64,000 nt of DNA from Myxocyprinus asiaticus (lineage: Eukaryota; Chordata; Actinopteri; Cypriniformes; Catostomidae): NCBI RefSeq assembly GCF_019703515.2, contig NC_059351.1, forward strand, positions 22,270,001 through 22,334,000. The letters are read 5' to 3'. Of this stretch, positions 10,691-23,386 are shown one piece after another. A program made the translations under genes and the position numbers. Under the pieces are notes generated by a model. The model was given only the letters and a program-made list of their open reading frames with translations, made no database searches and was not told the DNA's origin. The first letter of the stretch is position 1. Every line of letters begins with the position of its first letter.

Positions 10691-11120
10691 GTGCGTTTTA
10701 AGCTCACTGCTAAACCACCATGCGAGTTTCGCAAGGCGATAGTCTGTGTTCCGCGACTGTTACTGGGTCCTTGATTAGCGTATAACGTGCGAGTAACGGC
10801 AGATGGTGGACTTTCTGGTGCCTCCCTATGGTAAAAAGTTGATGCCCTACAAAGACTACGTAATATGTGTAAAGGGAGTGGCGGTACTGCTATTATGATT
10901 GTTCTCCCTCCCTTCGGAGGCTGATTTATCCTGTTTGGAACGCAGCCAAAAATCCTACACATGTCCCACAGAAGCCGTGTTCTCCACCAGAAACTACTTG
11001 TGTTAAAGTGCTTTCTCTTAACAGCCTTTAAGCCCTTAAACAGCTGCATTCATATTTAAGTTATGTTTCAGAACGCCACTTTCTGCAAAACCCTGAACAA
11101 GTCGATGGAACTTATGACCA
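10691..11120. other. Unidentified insertion inside the minisatellite
   Basis: About 430 bp of non-repetitive, more CG-balanced sequence splits the minisatellite into two parts. An open frame of 131 codons crosses it on the minus strand (10654-11049) but runs into the minisatellite at its end and shows no known motif. It may be an inserted repeat or a processed fragment. Confidence 0.35.
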
Positions 11121-11310
11121 TAGTTGGCTGCTAGGGGATTGCTAGTGTTTTAGATGGCTGCTAGGGCATTGCAAAGCAATTGATATGGTGTTCTGGATGG
11201 TTGCTAAAGCATTGGTAAAAAGTTGCTAGGCTGGATGGTTACTAGGACATCGCTAGGCCGTTGCTAAGGTGTTCTTGGTGGTTGCTAAGGTGTTGTAATA
11301 TGGTATGGCT
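11121..11310. repeat. Minisatellite, continuation
   Basis: The array of the 9795-10690 minisatellite resumes here (TTGCTAGGCTGGATGGTTAC, GTTGCTAAGGTGTTCTTGGT) with more divergent copies, then stops near 11310. Confidence 0.7.
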
Positions 11311-13294
11311 GGGGTCCATCTTTTCATGCAAGTCTATTGGATTCTTTGACTGCTTTATTGTCCGCCAGGCGAAAAAATTAAATCTGATCTCTTAGAAAAG
11401 TAATAGCTCACCTCTCCTCAATAGGCTATATGATTTGAGGTATCATTCATGTACAGAACAAATTATGTGTCAAACTTTTGGGCATATGAATAAAGCAAGC
11501 ACCACTACCAATACTAGATCTCATACCTTTTTCATACGGATGTTATATGGACATACCTTTTTTTTTCAGTCTACAAAGACTTGCAAATCAAAGGGCGAAT
11601 CATTCAATAAAAAAGATTTCAAAATGTGATCAACAACACTTTCAGAACATTGGAAAATGTACTCTTACACAATCTGTTGCTCCTTACACATGAACGACAC
11701 ATCAGGGCAGCTGCTTCATTAGCAATATGTCTTTCCGTATTCCAGGAAAAAAGAAGGGTACAGCTGGTTTTTTCCATCCAAAACTGAGTCACATTCAGTA
11801 TATACCAGTTATATTCTGGCAAGGTAGAGGCCAAGACGTGACATACATACAGCATCACACTAGAACTGTGGGACCATTACATCTCTGTCAGTCATGTCGC
11901 CCGTAACAAAAACTTGGCTCTCAAGTTGGTCTTGACCTTGCTGATGAATATGAGAGAAATTATTGAACTTCAAACATTTAATAGATGATTGAGGCAACAC
12001 ATCATTCATCCAGTCCCTGACTTCCACCAATGCAGTCGAACAACTCGCCTGCTCGCCTGAGGGAAAGCACTGATGTCTTCAGAGAAATGTGCCATTCAAA
12101 TTCTCCAGCCTATGTTTAGCACAAGGTTTTTTTAGTAGTGATCTGCTGCTTGCAAATTGGAAAATCTTTGAAACTGCAGACATCTGCTGCTCACGCCAGT
12201 GGCAGAACAGAGATGAATTTTGCAGGTTGGCTTGAATGCACAATTTAATCAAATGACAATACAAAACAGTAACTACACTAAAAGTCCCCTCCAAGACTAT
12301 GTTCAAATGCTTGCTTCAAGTCTCTACCTACAAGTTTGGAAGTCGCAATTTATGTTAACGCAATTTGTGTTCAAGGGATTTTTTGGTCAGAATAAAATGG
12401 ACACTTTGGGCAACTTAATATTTCTTTCTCTATTTGTCAATTCCCAACTAAGACAAGAAGCTTTTTTTGCACTAGTATAAACAAACTGAGCCTTTTATAT
12501 GAATTTTATATCACTGTAGTGTTGGAAATTTTATGATGAAATTATGTAAGGAAAAATCTAAAATCTGCCGGTCATTATTGCAAAATAAACCCTTTTAAGG
12601 TGATCAGGACCCTGACGTGGAGTGGAGGGACCAGCTGACTGTAGATTATATTGCTTATTACACAGTAAATAAATAATAAAATGACATGAAATACTGATCT
12701 GAGTTCAAATTACGTTATTATGTGAGACTGTGGAGTCTCCAGAAAGAGCTGAATTCCACCAGTTTCCGTCAAAGTTAATATTGTGAAAATGGCCGTCTGA
12801 ATTATTTCAAGCTTAATTGCTAAATAAACAAATATATGGACATGAAAATATTTTATAGTTAATTTATTTATTTATTTGGTATTTTATTGTTTTAGAGGAT
12901 TATTTGAACATGTCGTAAAATTGCAGAAATAGGCACAACTGTGACCGGTAGACAAAATTTCCATTGAGATTCTGGGCTTCTAAAAACCCAGCAACAGCAA
13001 ACCAGCTGTGAAAATTAAAAATGTTGGCTAACGTATGTTCCAAAGCCAGAATACATCCAAGAACCTTCAAAGGTTCTGACCCGCAGTAAAAGCGTGGATA
13101 GAGGGAGTGGCAGAGGAAAGCTGTGAGATTGTGTTTCTTCACAGAAGCAATCCAGGTCAAACTAGATTGACCCTCTGATGCTGGGACTGGCACATACGAC
13201 TACAACCATCTGGGTTCAAACTCCAGTGTAGCCATAAATAAATGTCCTTTATGGTTCACTAAATGTACACAAAATCTTGACCAAAATCATTTTA
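11311..13294. other. Spacer, nothing recognised
   Basis: Several open frames of 60-100 codons occur on both strands (for example 11619-11858, 12220-12480, 12900-13193). None has a domain, codon bias or splice context that I can defend. Confidence 0.4.
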
Positions 13295-13455
13295 AAGGAA
13301 TATTCCAGGTTCATTATAAATTAATCTCAATCAACAGCATTTGTGGCATAATGCTGATTACCAACTAATTCATTTAATAATGTTTGTGATAATCAACATT
13401 GTGCTGCAAATGCTGTCAATTGAGATTAACTTGTATTGACCCTGGAATATTCCTG
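13295..13455. repeat. Palindromic MITE (about 160 bp)
   Basis: GGAATATTCCAGGTTCA at 13297 is mirrored by the TGACCCTGGAATATTCC block ending at 13453. Internal blocks also pair: TTAATCTCAATCAACAGCAT with ATGCTGTCAATTGAGATTAA, and AATGCTGATTA with TAATCAACATT. The whole segment can fold into one hairpin. It matches a short inverted repeat element frequent in cyprinids. No coding capacity. Confidence 0.75.
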
Positions 13456-16099
13456 GAAGTTGGGTGCTCACTGTACATATGATCCCAGTGAGATCTTTGG
13501 TAAAAGCCATAGTACATTGTGCAACATTATGTTAGATTGTATATTACATGTTGTACCCAAGACTCTGGTACCAATCTTCCCGATTGACAGCGCTGACTAG
13601 GTGTCGTAGGAGCGGTCACACTGCATGACTGTGATGCAAAATTTTGGACACTGCCAAAACTAGGCCTAGGATTTATCGCAAAGGCAATTAATTTGCTGTT
13701 GTTGAAAAAGCGCTCAAGAATTGCAGATTTTGCCCTATGACAAGAGAAACAATAAAATGTATCTCAGATGGCAAAATCATGCCCAAAATCATGCACCCTT
13801 GAAAAGCCAAAAGCTGAGCATATCTGTTTGATTCATAAGGTCGAGTGTGAAGTGTTAACTCACACATTAACTTTTGTTTCTAATTTTCTATCAAAAGAAA
13901 ATTTTCACTGTACATGCACATGGCATAAGAAACATAACTCAATGACAACTTGAAATGAAACTGCTTACGTGAAATTGTGACAAAAAATTTAGAGTGTTTC
14001 ATGCTGGACAAGTCTATGAACTTCAGAAAAATTATAAACTTTTTTGATCTTCCAAGACTTCAGATGCTGAAACATGACGTAAGAACTGCAACCACCGATA
14101 CTGTAATTCTAGCTACACGATAACGATTACAAATTCAAGTTACAGGTCTGATGACTGATTCAAAGATGCTTTTGAAATTTCATCCAGGAAAAATTACAAA
14201 GTGGGGGTTTCAAAAGCCCATTTTACTTCTGTAATTTGACTTATTTCCAAGTGAAACTTTTTTTTTCTCATTGAAAATCAAAACAAAGGGCGGGACTTCA
14301 TTTTTTTGCATCAGAAATTTATGAAGTGGCCATGAATGGAGTCAGACATGAATGCGAGTTTTCTTTAGACATTTAACATTTGTGCTAAATACACAGCAAA
14401 CACGTCCAATATTATTTTAATAATCTGAACATGGTAACAGTCATGGACTCATTTGGGCTCGCATCAAAAGCGAATGTAGATCCACCCCAACAGATTTATC
14501 CACTCATTAGCATAGCAGCCTCAGTGGGCTTTCGCCTAAATCTTATTTGCATAATGAATCAAGGTTCTCCCATTTACTCAGTTCATTTTTCCTGTTAACC
14601 TCTCATTAACCTTTTTATTAAGTCTTTCTCATGGATCAGGCAGAGACTTGTCCCGAATTCTTCAAACAACATGGCAGAATTCTCATTCACCTCATTAGGC
14701 TGATAATTAACAATGTCACAGTGAAAAGTGCGCTTGCACTCACTTTGTCATGGTGGGAAATTGTGCTGTCGATAGCAGATGCAAACAGTCCTGAAGTGCC
14801 TCTATTTATAAAAAAAAACAGCAAAATAATTGTGGGAAACATGTTGGTCTTTTATTGAAAATTGCTCTGTCAAGCAGCAAAACGTAAACAGCAGTTAAAA
14901 TAAAATTGTTGACTAGACCTTTGCCATTACATATTGAGTTTAATGGACATGCAGCATTTTTACACCTAGATGTTTGACGTTCCAGCAAAGTTATATTCTG
15001 TGCGAGAAGCAGTCATTTTTTATTTACTGAAAGGTGATTTATTTATCGTCAGTCACCAAGTAGTCTCATCCTCACCCCATCTCCACCACCAGAAAAAAAA
15101 ATATATTTTTGATATATATATATCAAAAGAGCATGATTCTGTTTCATCTTTGCAAGATGCAAAGTTCTGAATTTTAATGACAGCCAATTTTCGAGCTGCC
15201 TCGTCCATAATGAACCCATCAAACGGAGGGCCATAAATGCTCTCCACTATGTTATTTTGACAGAAACAAACAGAGCACTTGTGCAAAAAACTAAAACTTT
15301 ATCATCTACTTTAATGTTCTTTAGACTTCAGCTACAATTCTGAATGGTTTCAAAATGTTCTTATGTACAGCTACTTTTTGAATTTATTTATTATTAACTA
15401 TCACAGAGAAAACAGACAATATTCAGATCAAAGACATTTATGGCATAAAGGACAGTTAAAAAGTCCCTTAAGCACTAAAGAATGACTTGCATAGTATGAT
15501 AAATGTATAAAAGGTAAAATTTTATCTCAAGGCATGAGTAATTTAATATCAACGTAACTGTACATATCACAATGTATATAGATTTTTTTTTTCTGGAAAA
15601 TTCAAAGAAAATAGTTTATATATTAAAAAGTACAGTATGTGTTGTCATTTATTTATTTTTTATTTTTTTGGGATAATCTAGTGAATTACATACCATACAA
15701 ATGAAAGGTACTTCTCATTTCTATGAATATTTTCTCTAATTTGGAACTCGCTGGATGCAAACCAAAAGATGGGATTATTCAAAATGTAATTCTAAAGTTG
15801 TGGCATTGCTAGGCAATTGTAGAATGAACGTTACTATAACGAAATTTTTGCAAACTGCGTTTAATGTGCCACATTCTACGTTTTGCCGCAGTTTCCTAGC
15901 GAAAAGAACACGAGGCACTACAACAACTGCATTTTATTATCTTTCACACAAATCACGAGTACAACGGCTGATTTTTATTTTATAAACACGTATTTTTCAC
16001 TCTATTACTCAAACAATGCTATGTTATGATATTGAAACACTTTTCATAACACATAATATTTTTTAAATTTTAACACTTGTATTACAGACCCATATACAT
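13456..16099. other. AT-rich spacer
   Basis: No supported gene. A short palindrome (GATATATATATATC near 15112) and A/T runs are the only structure. Open frames up to 77 codons look random. Confidence 0.4.
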
Positions 16100-16114
16100 T
16101 TAAACACTTATTCC

Positions 16115-16620
16115 AACATGATTAGCTTCCGCCATAGCACACGTATTGTGATAGTGTGTTGGACTTTGGACAGGGAAGATCAAGGCTCGAGACCAGCTAC
16201 TCACACATGCTGACACGTAAGATGAAAGTGTCATAGAAGCGACATGCCTTTTCATGTCACATTTGCTTCTAGGACACTAACAGTTAGGTTTAGGTGTTGG
16301 TTTATTGTAAGAATGTCTGTTTTGTTAACCTCACATTTGTTTTTTTTGGCACTATAGGTTAGGAATATGTTAAAGTTTTAGGTTAGGGTTGCTCTAGGTT
16401 TTACTCATTAAAACCTCCATCTAATATTCACCTTAATCTCATCTGATTACAACAGCATTTCACTCACTTTTGGTGCCCCCCGCTGGACATATAATTGGGA
16501 AATTGCAGCCAAATGTGTAATGAGGCACGTCATTTAGTTTTGCAAAAATGTTGCCATGGTCACATACATTTCATGACATCAGGCTGAAACTCTGCTTCAA
16601 ACTGAGCTCCAAGTAACAAA
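16115..16620 (+). repeat. Probable SINE-like composite repeat
   Basis: TCAAGGCTCGAGACCAGCTA (16180-16199) resembles a decayed pol III B box and follows a tRNA-like stretch. The body contains a GTTAGGTTTAGG-type block and, near 16470-16490, TTTGGTGCCCCCCGCTGGAC, a block I recognise from dispersed fish repeats. The boundaries and the unity of the element are uncertain. Confidence 0.35.
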
Positions 16621-16736
16621 TTCTTCATTGTCTTGACTTGTTTGGGACACATCCCGTTCTGTATTTTCGCATTAATCCATGTTTTCCTCATTGCTAATAA
16701 CGCAAATCACTGTTAACTGGACAAATATATTGTTTA

Positions 16737-16885
16737 CATTTATGTGTTTGGACAACGTTTTTATCCAAAGTCATTGCATTCAGGCTATGCATTTTATCAG
16801 TATGCGTGTGTCCTGGGAATCGAACCCATGACCTTGCCGTTGCAAGCACCATGTCCTATTTGAGCTACAAAAACATTATATGTAT
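16737..16885 (-). repeat. tRNA-derived SINE
   Basis: Read on the minus strand, the head contains TAGCTCAAATAGG, close to the pol III A box. GGTTCGATTCCC (the reverse of GGGAATCGAACC at 16815-16826) fits the B box consensus GGTTCGANTCC. The downstream body, reverse complement of TTTTATCCAAAGTCATTGCA, is a common fish SINE tail. This is a transposed tRNA-like promoter, not a functional tRNA gene: there is no cloverleaf 3' half. Confidence 0.65.
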
Positions 16886-17643
16886 AAAGTTGATGCATTT
16901 CTACCCGTGCACAATATATACTGCCATGTCTAATCCTAATAGTTACAATACCTACAATATATTACTAGCACACTCTTGGAACAGTGTCTGAGTTTATATT
17001 CATATACGCTGCGTTTCATGGTCCTACTTTTTTAAGAGCACTTGTAAAGCAAAAAAGTTTGAGCATGTTTGTGATAGCTATCAGGGTGTTATAAATAGTC
17101 GAGACCTCTTCTTTATGTGCTGCCCTACAAGAGGGAATTTTCAGAAGTGCGAAAATGCTTGCTTCATTTATGGTACGAGACAGGTACGGGCCGGGCCGCA
17201 GAGCCCTCGCTTTGAAGTCTGTAGCAAATGAATTCCATATGATACAAAATCCATCCAGTGCCCTCAAGTCCTGACCATTTTAGGCCATGATTCCCAGTAC
17301 AAAGAACTTCCCTCAGGTTGAAATATGAAGTTGAGAAAACTGCAGAGGCACTTTATTAATACTCTAGTACTAGGCATGCAAAGATGTGTAAAACTGGTGG
17401 GCATTCTGAGATTTTGTGTTTTGAGGAGCAAGCCTCTCTTCTTATAATCCTCATAAGCAAACTCCTAGAACACTCTGACAAACATCCAGCAATGCCCTAG
17501 CAACTATCCACAATATTTTATCATCTGTATAGCAATAAACTAAAAATCAAAACTCACACCTTAGCATCGGCAACCACCATGATCACTCTAGCACTGTGGC
17601 AGTAAGTTTTGCATTGGCAAACACCATATAAATATAGTATATA
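16886..17643. other. Spacer
   Basis: Unrecognised sequence. From about 17450 to 17600 it contains a few reverse-oriented, decayed units reminiscent of the 9.8-kb minisatellite (GCCCTAGCAACTAT, CCTTAGCATCGGCAACCACC). No gene supported. Confidence 0.35.
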
Positions 17644-18838
17644 CACTGCCGACCAAATGTTTGGAATAATGAATAGATTTTGCACTTTTATTCACCAAAG
17701 TGGCATTCAGCTGATCACAATGTATAGTTAGGACATTAATAACATGAAAAATTACTATTACAATTTGAAAAAAATTTTTCAGAACTTCTTAAACTACCTC
17801 AAAGAGTTCTCAAAAAAAATCCTCCACGAGCAGCAATGACAGCTTTGCAGATCCTTGGCATTCTAGATGTCAGTTTGTCCAGATACTCCGCTGACATTTC
17901 ACAGCACACCTCCTGTAGCACTTGCCATAGATGTGGCTGTCTTGTCGGGCACTTCTCACGCACCTTACAGTCTAGCTGATCCCACAAAAACTCAATGGGG
18001 TTAAGATCCATAACACTCTTTTCCAATTATCTGTTGTCCAATGTCTGTGTTTTTTTGCCCACTCTAACCATGTCTTTTTGTTTTTCTGTTTCAAAAGTGG
18101 CTTTTTCTTTGCAATTATTCCCATAAGGCCTGCACCCCTGAGTCCTCTCTTTACTGTTGTACATTAAACTGGTGTTGTGCGGGTAGAATTCAATGAAGCT
18201 GTCAGCTGAGGACATTTGAGGCGTCTATTTCTCAAACTAGAGACTCTGATGAACTTATCCTCTTGTTAAGTTATACATCTGGCCTTCCACATCTCTTTCT
18301 GACCTTGTTAGAACCAGTTGTCCTTTGTCTTTGAAGACTGCAGTGTTCACCTTTGTATGAAATCTTCAGTTTTTTGGCAATTTCAAGCATTGTATAACCT
18401 TAAATTCCTTAAAACAATGATTGACACAAGTTTCTAGAGAAAGCAGTTTCTTTTTTGCCATTTTTGACCTAATATTGACCTTAAGACAGTCTATTGCATA
18501 CTGTGGCAACTCAAAAACAAACACAATGTTAAGCTTCATTTAACGAATCAAATAGCTTTCAACAGTGTTTGATATAATGACAAGTGATTTTCTAGTACCA
18601 AATTAGCAATTTAGCATGATTACTCAAGGATAAGGTGTTGGAGTGATGGCTGCTGGAAATGGGGCCTGTCTAGATTTGATCAAAAATTACTTTTTTCAAA
18701 TAGTGATGGTGCTGTTTTTTTACATCAGTAATGTCCTGACTATGCTTTGTGATCAGTTGAATGCCACTTCGGTGAATTAAAGTACCAATTTCCTTCCGGA
18801 ACAGCAAAATCTGTACATTGTTCCAAACTTTTGGCTGC

Positions 18839-18843
<5 letters not shown>
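17644..18843 (-). mobile_element. Non-autonomous Tc1/mariner copy A, internally deleted
   Basis: The left end CACTGCCGACCAAATGTTTG follows TA. The right end (CAAACTTTTGGCTGCCAGTG, to 18843) is its imperfect reverse complement. Minus-strand remnants of a Tc1 transposase occur: MDLNPIEFLWDQLDCKV, then HLWQVLQE and RMPRICKAVIAARGGFF at 17799-18026, and ERTQGCRPYGNNCKEKATFE at 18027-18215. The catalytic core between the KKTQTLDN end and MDLNPIE is missing. The same junction occurs in the copy at 38984-40192. The right end runs straight into a GT microsatellite, so the right TA is not visible. Confidence 0.85.
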
Positions 18844-18885
<42 letters not shown>

Positions 18886-18925
18886 TATATATATACTTAT
18901 ACACACACACACACACACACACACA

Positions 18926-18958
<33 letters not shown>

Positions 18959-18990
18959 TAGATACACACATATACATATATACACACACA
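18841..18990. repeat. Compound GT/TA/CA microsatellite
   Basis: (GT)n from 18841, then TA-rich, (CA)n, (TA)n and GATA/CACATA runs to about 18990. The open frames made of repeated YIYIYI or THTHTH are artefacts of this repeat. Confidence 0.95.
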
Positions 18991-21853
18991 AAGGAAATAA
19001 TTATATAATTCTGAATAAATAATCAGACAATTGTTAGCTGTGATTCTATGATTTGTGGATCATTTCCCTCTCATAATCATGGGTAATGTACTTCTTCGCC
19101 GGAAATTGTGCTATTTGCTATTAACACCATCAATTAACAACCTTGGTGCTCACGGTAGGTCTGTCTTTAAAAGTTTATCAATTAAATTAATTCTCCTATG
19201 GAGAACTTTACCCCAAATGCAGACAGTATCCAAATGGAATCCCAACATTTATTAGCTCACATTTGAAGAGTACTGATTTTTATTTTTATTTTTTATTTTT
19301 TTTGATGAGCCCTATGTGTTTAGTTTTGGACCTTTTGACACCAACTATTTCAACTCTCTAGAACTGTTCGTTGCATCTTGTTGCTTGAAAACTTTTGGGA
19401 ATCATCAAAGTCTTTATAGCTGGAACATACTGCTAATAGGAAGTCACCCAAATGTGACTTACTATAGTGTTAACAACTGTGATTTAGAAACTCTGAAGTT
19501 AAACTCCTTTTCAAGTGGCCTGTCTGTTATTTTGTCCACAGCTTGTAAATTTCAGTTTCATCAAGCATGAAATCAAAACAGCACTCTAATCAGAGCCGAA
19601 CAGGGAAAAACGAATTTCCTGCCTCAAACGTGCGGATGTGAGACATCGGTACAGATGGCAGCGAGGTGACAGGTCCACTTAGGACTAATCTATGTCAGAG
19701 AGTCCACAATGCCTTCATTTACAACCTCGGCACATGCGAGAACTTGGCATCAAATGAGCTTCGGCGCGCTGGCCATGTGATGTTTAATTAATGCAACCCT
19801 GTCATCAGACTAAAGCTTGTTGTGCCGTTCATCTCATTCAGTATGGATGAGCGTGGTACAGGATGCCTTTGCTGTTGGAAAACACGCATATGCAAATCCC
19901 CAAACAAATAAGCGCACACCCAAACAACTGGTTAGAAAGAAATTTTACATGAAAAAAACAACCAAACAAGCATAAAAAAAAAAAATTCACCATTAGTCCA
20001 TATGACTTTTGCGTTCAATTTCAAGTCTACATATCAAATCAAATCTGACGGCAGGTGTCGGTTTTGATATCAATATGTTTGATCACGATATACGCAAGAA
20101 CCAATGACGTCTGATGATGTCATGTGTCGAAATGCACCATAATTGATTTGAAAGCTACAGCAGAAGGCAAAATTTTCAGGTCAGAACAGCTTATATTTTG
20201 ATCTGTTCCTCACACAAAACTACCTTATGACTTCGGAAGGCTTGGGAAGAAAATGGCACAAGTCATGTGGATGATTTTTATGGTGTTTTTATGTAATTTT
20301 TCTCATTTTTTCAAGCTTATTTATTCCAACAGTTACTCCTGGTCAGAGGCTTCCGTAAATATTTAGTTTAAATGTAGGGTTAGGTTTACCTACTTTTAAT
20401 AGTGCAAAGCTCCAGTATTTAGTATTGTGTAAATTTTAACTTAGACTATTTATAGCATAAATGGTCACTAAGTTGTGACTTTCGCAGTGCTAGTGCAACT
20501 GTCCATGGTCACTATGAACTACAGTTGTGGAAAAGAGAGGCATGGAAATTCTTTAACATTTTTATTTTGTATTCAACAAACATAAATAAATAGCAGGTAA
20601 GAAATATAGGCTTGGAATGACATGATAGTGTAGAAATCATTATTTTTGGGTAAACTTCCTCTAAAAACATAAAAAGTGCTTTAAGAGTGAACAAAAGTTA
20701 CCACTGAAGCAGAACTAGCTATAGTATCAAGGTGCTTTAATCTTTACATTTGATTTTTCAAATGCCATCATATAGAAAAACAACAACAAAACTTTAATCA
20801 GCATGGCCTTGTCCTGATTATTTGTGATTTTTCAAGACAAGCAGGGGCAAACATGTAGGTTCCATCTTTTTCAAATATTTATAAATGAAAATATTTCATA
20901 AGATAACACTTAAGAGATTCATGTGTGTTTTTTGGGGAGTGGAGAGTGCTTCACCATCTGGTCTCTCTGGGGACTTCTGGAAGTCTCTGTGGCCTATTTG
21001 TGTGGATTACTAATACAGACTAGATATGGTTACAAGGGTTTGGTCTTATAAACACACTGATATGCACAAAAAAATGGTGCTAATACTGAACAGCCGTAAA
21101 CAACTCACAAGTAATGTGCTGTGTGCAGTAAAACCCTAATATCTTCTTAATACTGGTCTGTTAATGTAAGTCCATCTCAAAGTCCAGCACTAGGTAAAAA
21201 CTACCCTGCACATGGTCGGGAAGATTCAACCCTTCAGATGGGAAAGAAATATTGCAAATCCGATCTGTTCAATATCTCAGTTGTTTCTCCAAGACAGCAA
21301 TGAGATTGACTGGAGAGCAAATGGAGACTTCTGTAGAAACTGACCACAGATTTGCCTCCTCAAGTGTTTTAGAAGAGATCTCATTAATGTCTCATACTTG
21401 ACTCAGAATGCCAAAGTCAGCAATCAAAAGTCTCAATATGAACTCCAATCAATTTTTCCAAGAACAAATGATCTAAGCTATGCTATCCACATTCATTTTA
21501 TAGCTCTTTACTCTTACTGTCAACAATTAACTTTTTATTGTCTATTTTTGTCTATTTGAGCTGTGTAACATGCAAGCCTCCTTTAAAATTTGAAGACACT
21601 GCAAAAAATAATTTTCTTAGTATTTATGTCATATTTTTCTGTAAAATGTCCAAACATCAAACAAAAGATGTTTAAAGAAAAAAATGACTTGAGAAGCAGA
21701 ATGGCAAAAGATATTAAGTCTTATTTTCAGAGAAATCTAACTAAATTTGGTGGGGTTTATGCTTAAAACAAGAAATGACTATTTGCCAATGGGGCATGAA
21801 AAATAGACTTGTTTTCTCTTTGAATTGAGTTTTTGGTTTCCTTACCCCCAATG

Positions 21854-21856
<3 letters not shown>
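18991..21856. other. Spacer, nothing recognised
   Basis: AT-rich sequence with scattered frames of 60-84 codons (for example 19316-19570) and no recognisable domain or repeat end. Confidence 0.4.

Positions 21857-21898
<42 letters not shown>
21857..21898. repeat. (TA)n microsatellite
   Basis: About twenty uninterrupted TA units. Confidence 0.95.
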
Positions 21899-21899
<1 letters not shown>

Positions 21900-23386
21900 C
21901 ATTAATACATTATATTATGGTCAGGGTTTGAAATTAACACCGCCAACCTGCCAAATGCGGGTAACTCTGTCACTCTTACCAGTCACTTTGGCGGGTGACA
22001 TTTTCAGTGTTTTTCCTGCACTGAAAATTCTGTGAATGTTGGGTGACTCAGAGCTGCTGCTGAAGGAATGGTATTCATGCCACTCATAACTTACACACGC
22101 ATCTGTGCGGGGCGAATGAAGCGTGCTTTCGCGTGACCGCTGCAGCGCACATCAGCGCGCTCCAGAGAAAACATAAGCTCGCCAGAGCTCTGGAACAGCG
22201 CAGAGCAAAACTGCCGCGATTCAGTTGCACTACACTCGATATTGCGGCGGCCAGTGGAAAACACAAAACTTATGTGATCCATTTGAATTCTACAGAGAAC
22301 ATTCTAGTATAAAGCGTTGTATGGAGGAAGTCAAACCTCTCAAACTGCTAAACAGCACATACATTATAAACAGCACTGACGAGGTAAGGAGACAAATACA
22401 TCAGTTTTTTATTTTTTTTTAAATCGACATCATCCTTACTTAAATATATATATTTTGAATGCAGTAACACTAACTGGTAACTTGTATAGATTAAGATGAA
22501 ATCTATTATGGTGAATCTATTAGACTATTTTTATAAGGCTTCAACTGTGAAAGTTGCAGTATAGTTAAAGCTTTCTAAATGTGTTTAGGCTATTCATAAA
22601 AAATACTACAGTTTATATATTTTTTTTAGAAAAGACAATCAACATTAACCTAACCACAGTAATGTGAAGCCACCTATGGTTTTACCTAATGGCCTTGTCA
22701 TTACAAATGCCACTGTTAAACAATGGTAGGACAATAGCAAACTTTGAAGGGGTTGAAACTTCCGTGAACTATGGAAAACATATTGACAAATTTTCCTCCT
22801 GCTCTATCCTAATCCTGTTCTAACCTTTGTCTTTGGATATTTTATAGGTTACTTAAACCATTAGATCTGTGTCCTACTGAACTCATATCATACTTGTTTA
22901 AATAAAATGTCCAAACAAATGCACATAGTTACAGACTTCAGTTACCTTCATCACTTTTTTGCGAGGTGGGGGATTAGGCTCACATGTATAAATGTCTGTT
23001 GATGGATCAATGAGTGAGCATCAGTGAATGGCACATTTAATCTTGAGCTCAGTGAGTGAAAAGGGGTTGTGATTAAGCAGCAGTGATTAAGTGATTGTCC
23101 AGGCCAGTGATCAGCTTTCTCTAAAGAGAAGCCCGCTCAATATGTCATTGACCCAAAACATTCTACACACCTCATCACATGATGCAGGCCATATTTTTTT
23201 TTTTTTTTTTGCAATTTCAAATTCTAATGATATATGTAACTAATTATCCAAAGCATGAGTTTTAATTAAATATGGGAAACCATGTTTAAATGGATATGCC
23301 ATAAAATTATATATTTAGAATTGCATATACTGTATATTCAGGATATACAGCTGTTAATTCAGAATTATTTATTCAGAATAGATATA
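21899..23386. other. Spacer with a possible dispersed repeat at 21920-22020
   Basis: GAAATTAACACCGCCAACCT with CAAATGCGGGTAA, later TTTGGCGGGTGACATTTTCA, resembles a dispersed teleost repeat. The frame at 22225-22422 ends at GAGGTAAGG, a donor-like site, but no domain or acceptor supports an exon. A T-run lies at 23192-23209. No gene is claimed. Confidence 0.3.

Noticed and set aside
10654..11049. 131-codon minus-strand open frame
   Set aside because: It crosses from an unidentified block into minisatellite sequence; the end is translated repeat and no domain is visible.
16800..16880. tRNA gene on the minus strand
   Set aside because: A and B boxes are present but the rest cannot form a cloverleaf; it is a SINE head.
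18670..19022. Open frames rich in YIYI, VCVC and THTH
   Set aside because: Direct translation of GT, TA and CA microsatellites.
22225..22422. Possible exon ending at a GAGGTAAGG donor-like site
   Set aside because: No acceptor, no recognisable domain, and nearby sequence resembles a dispersed repeat; too weak to annotate.
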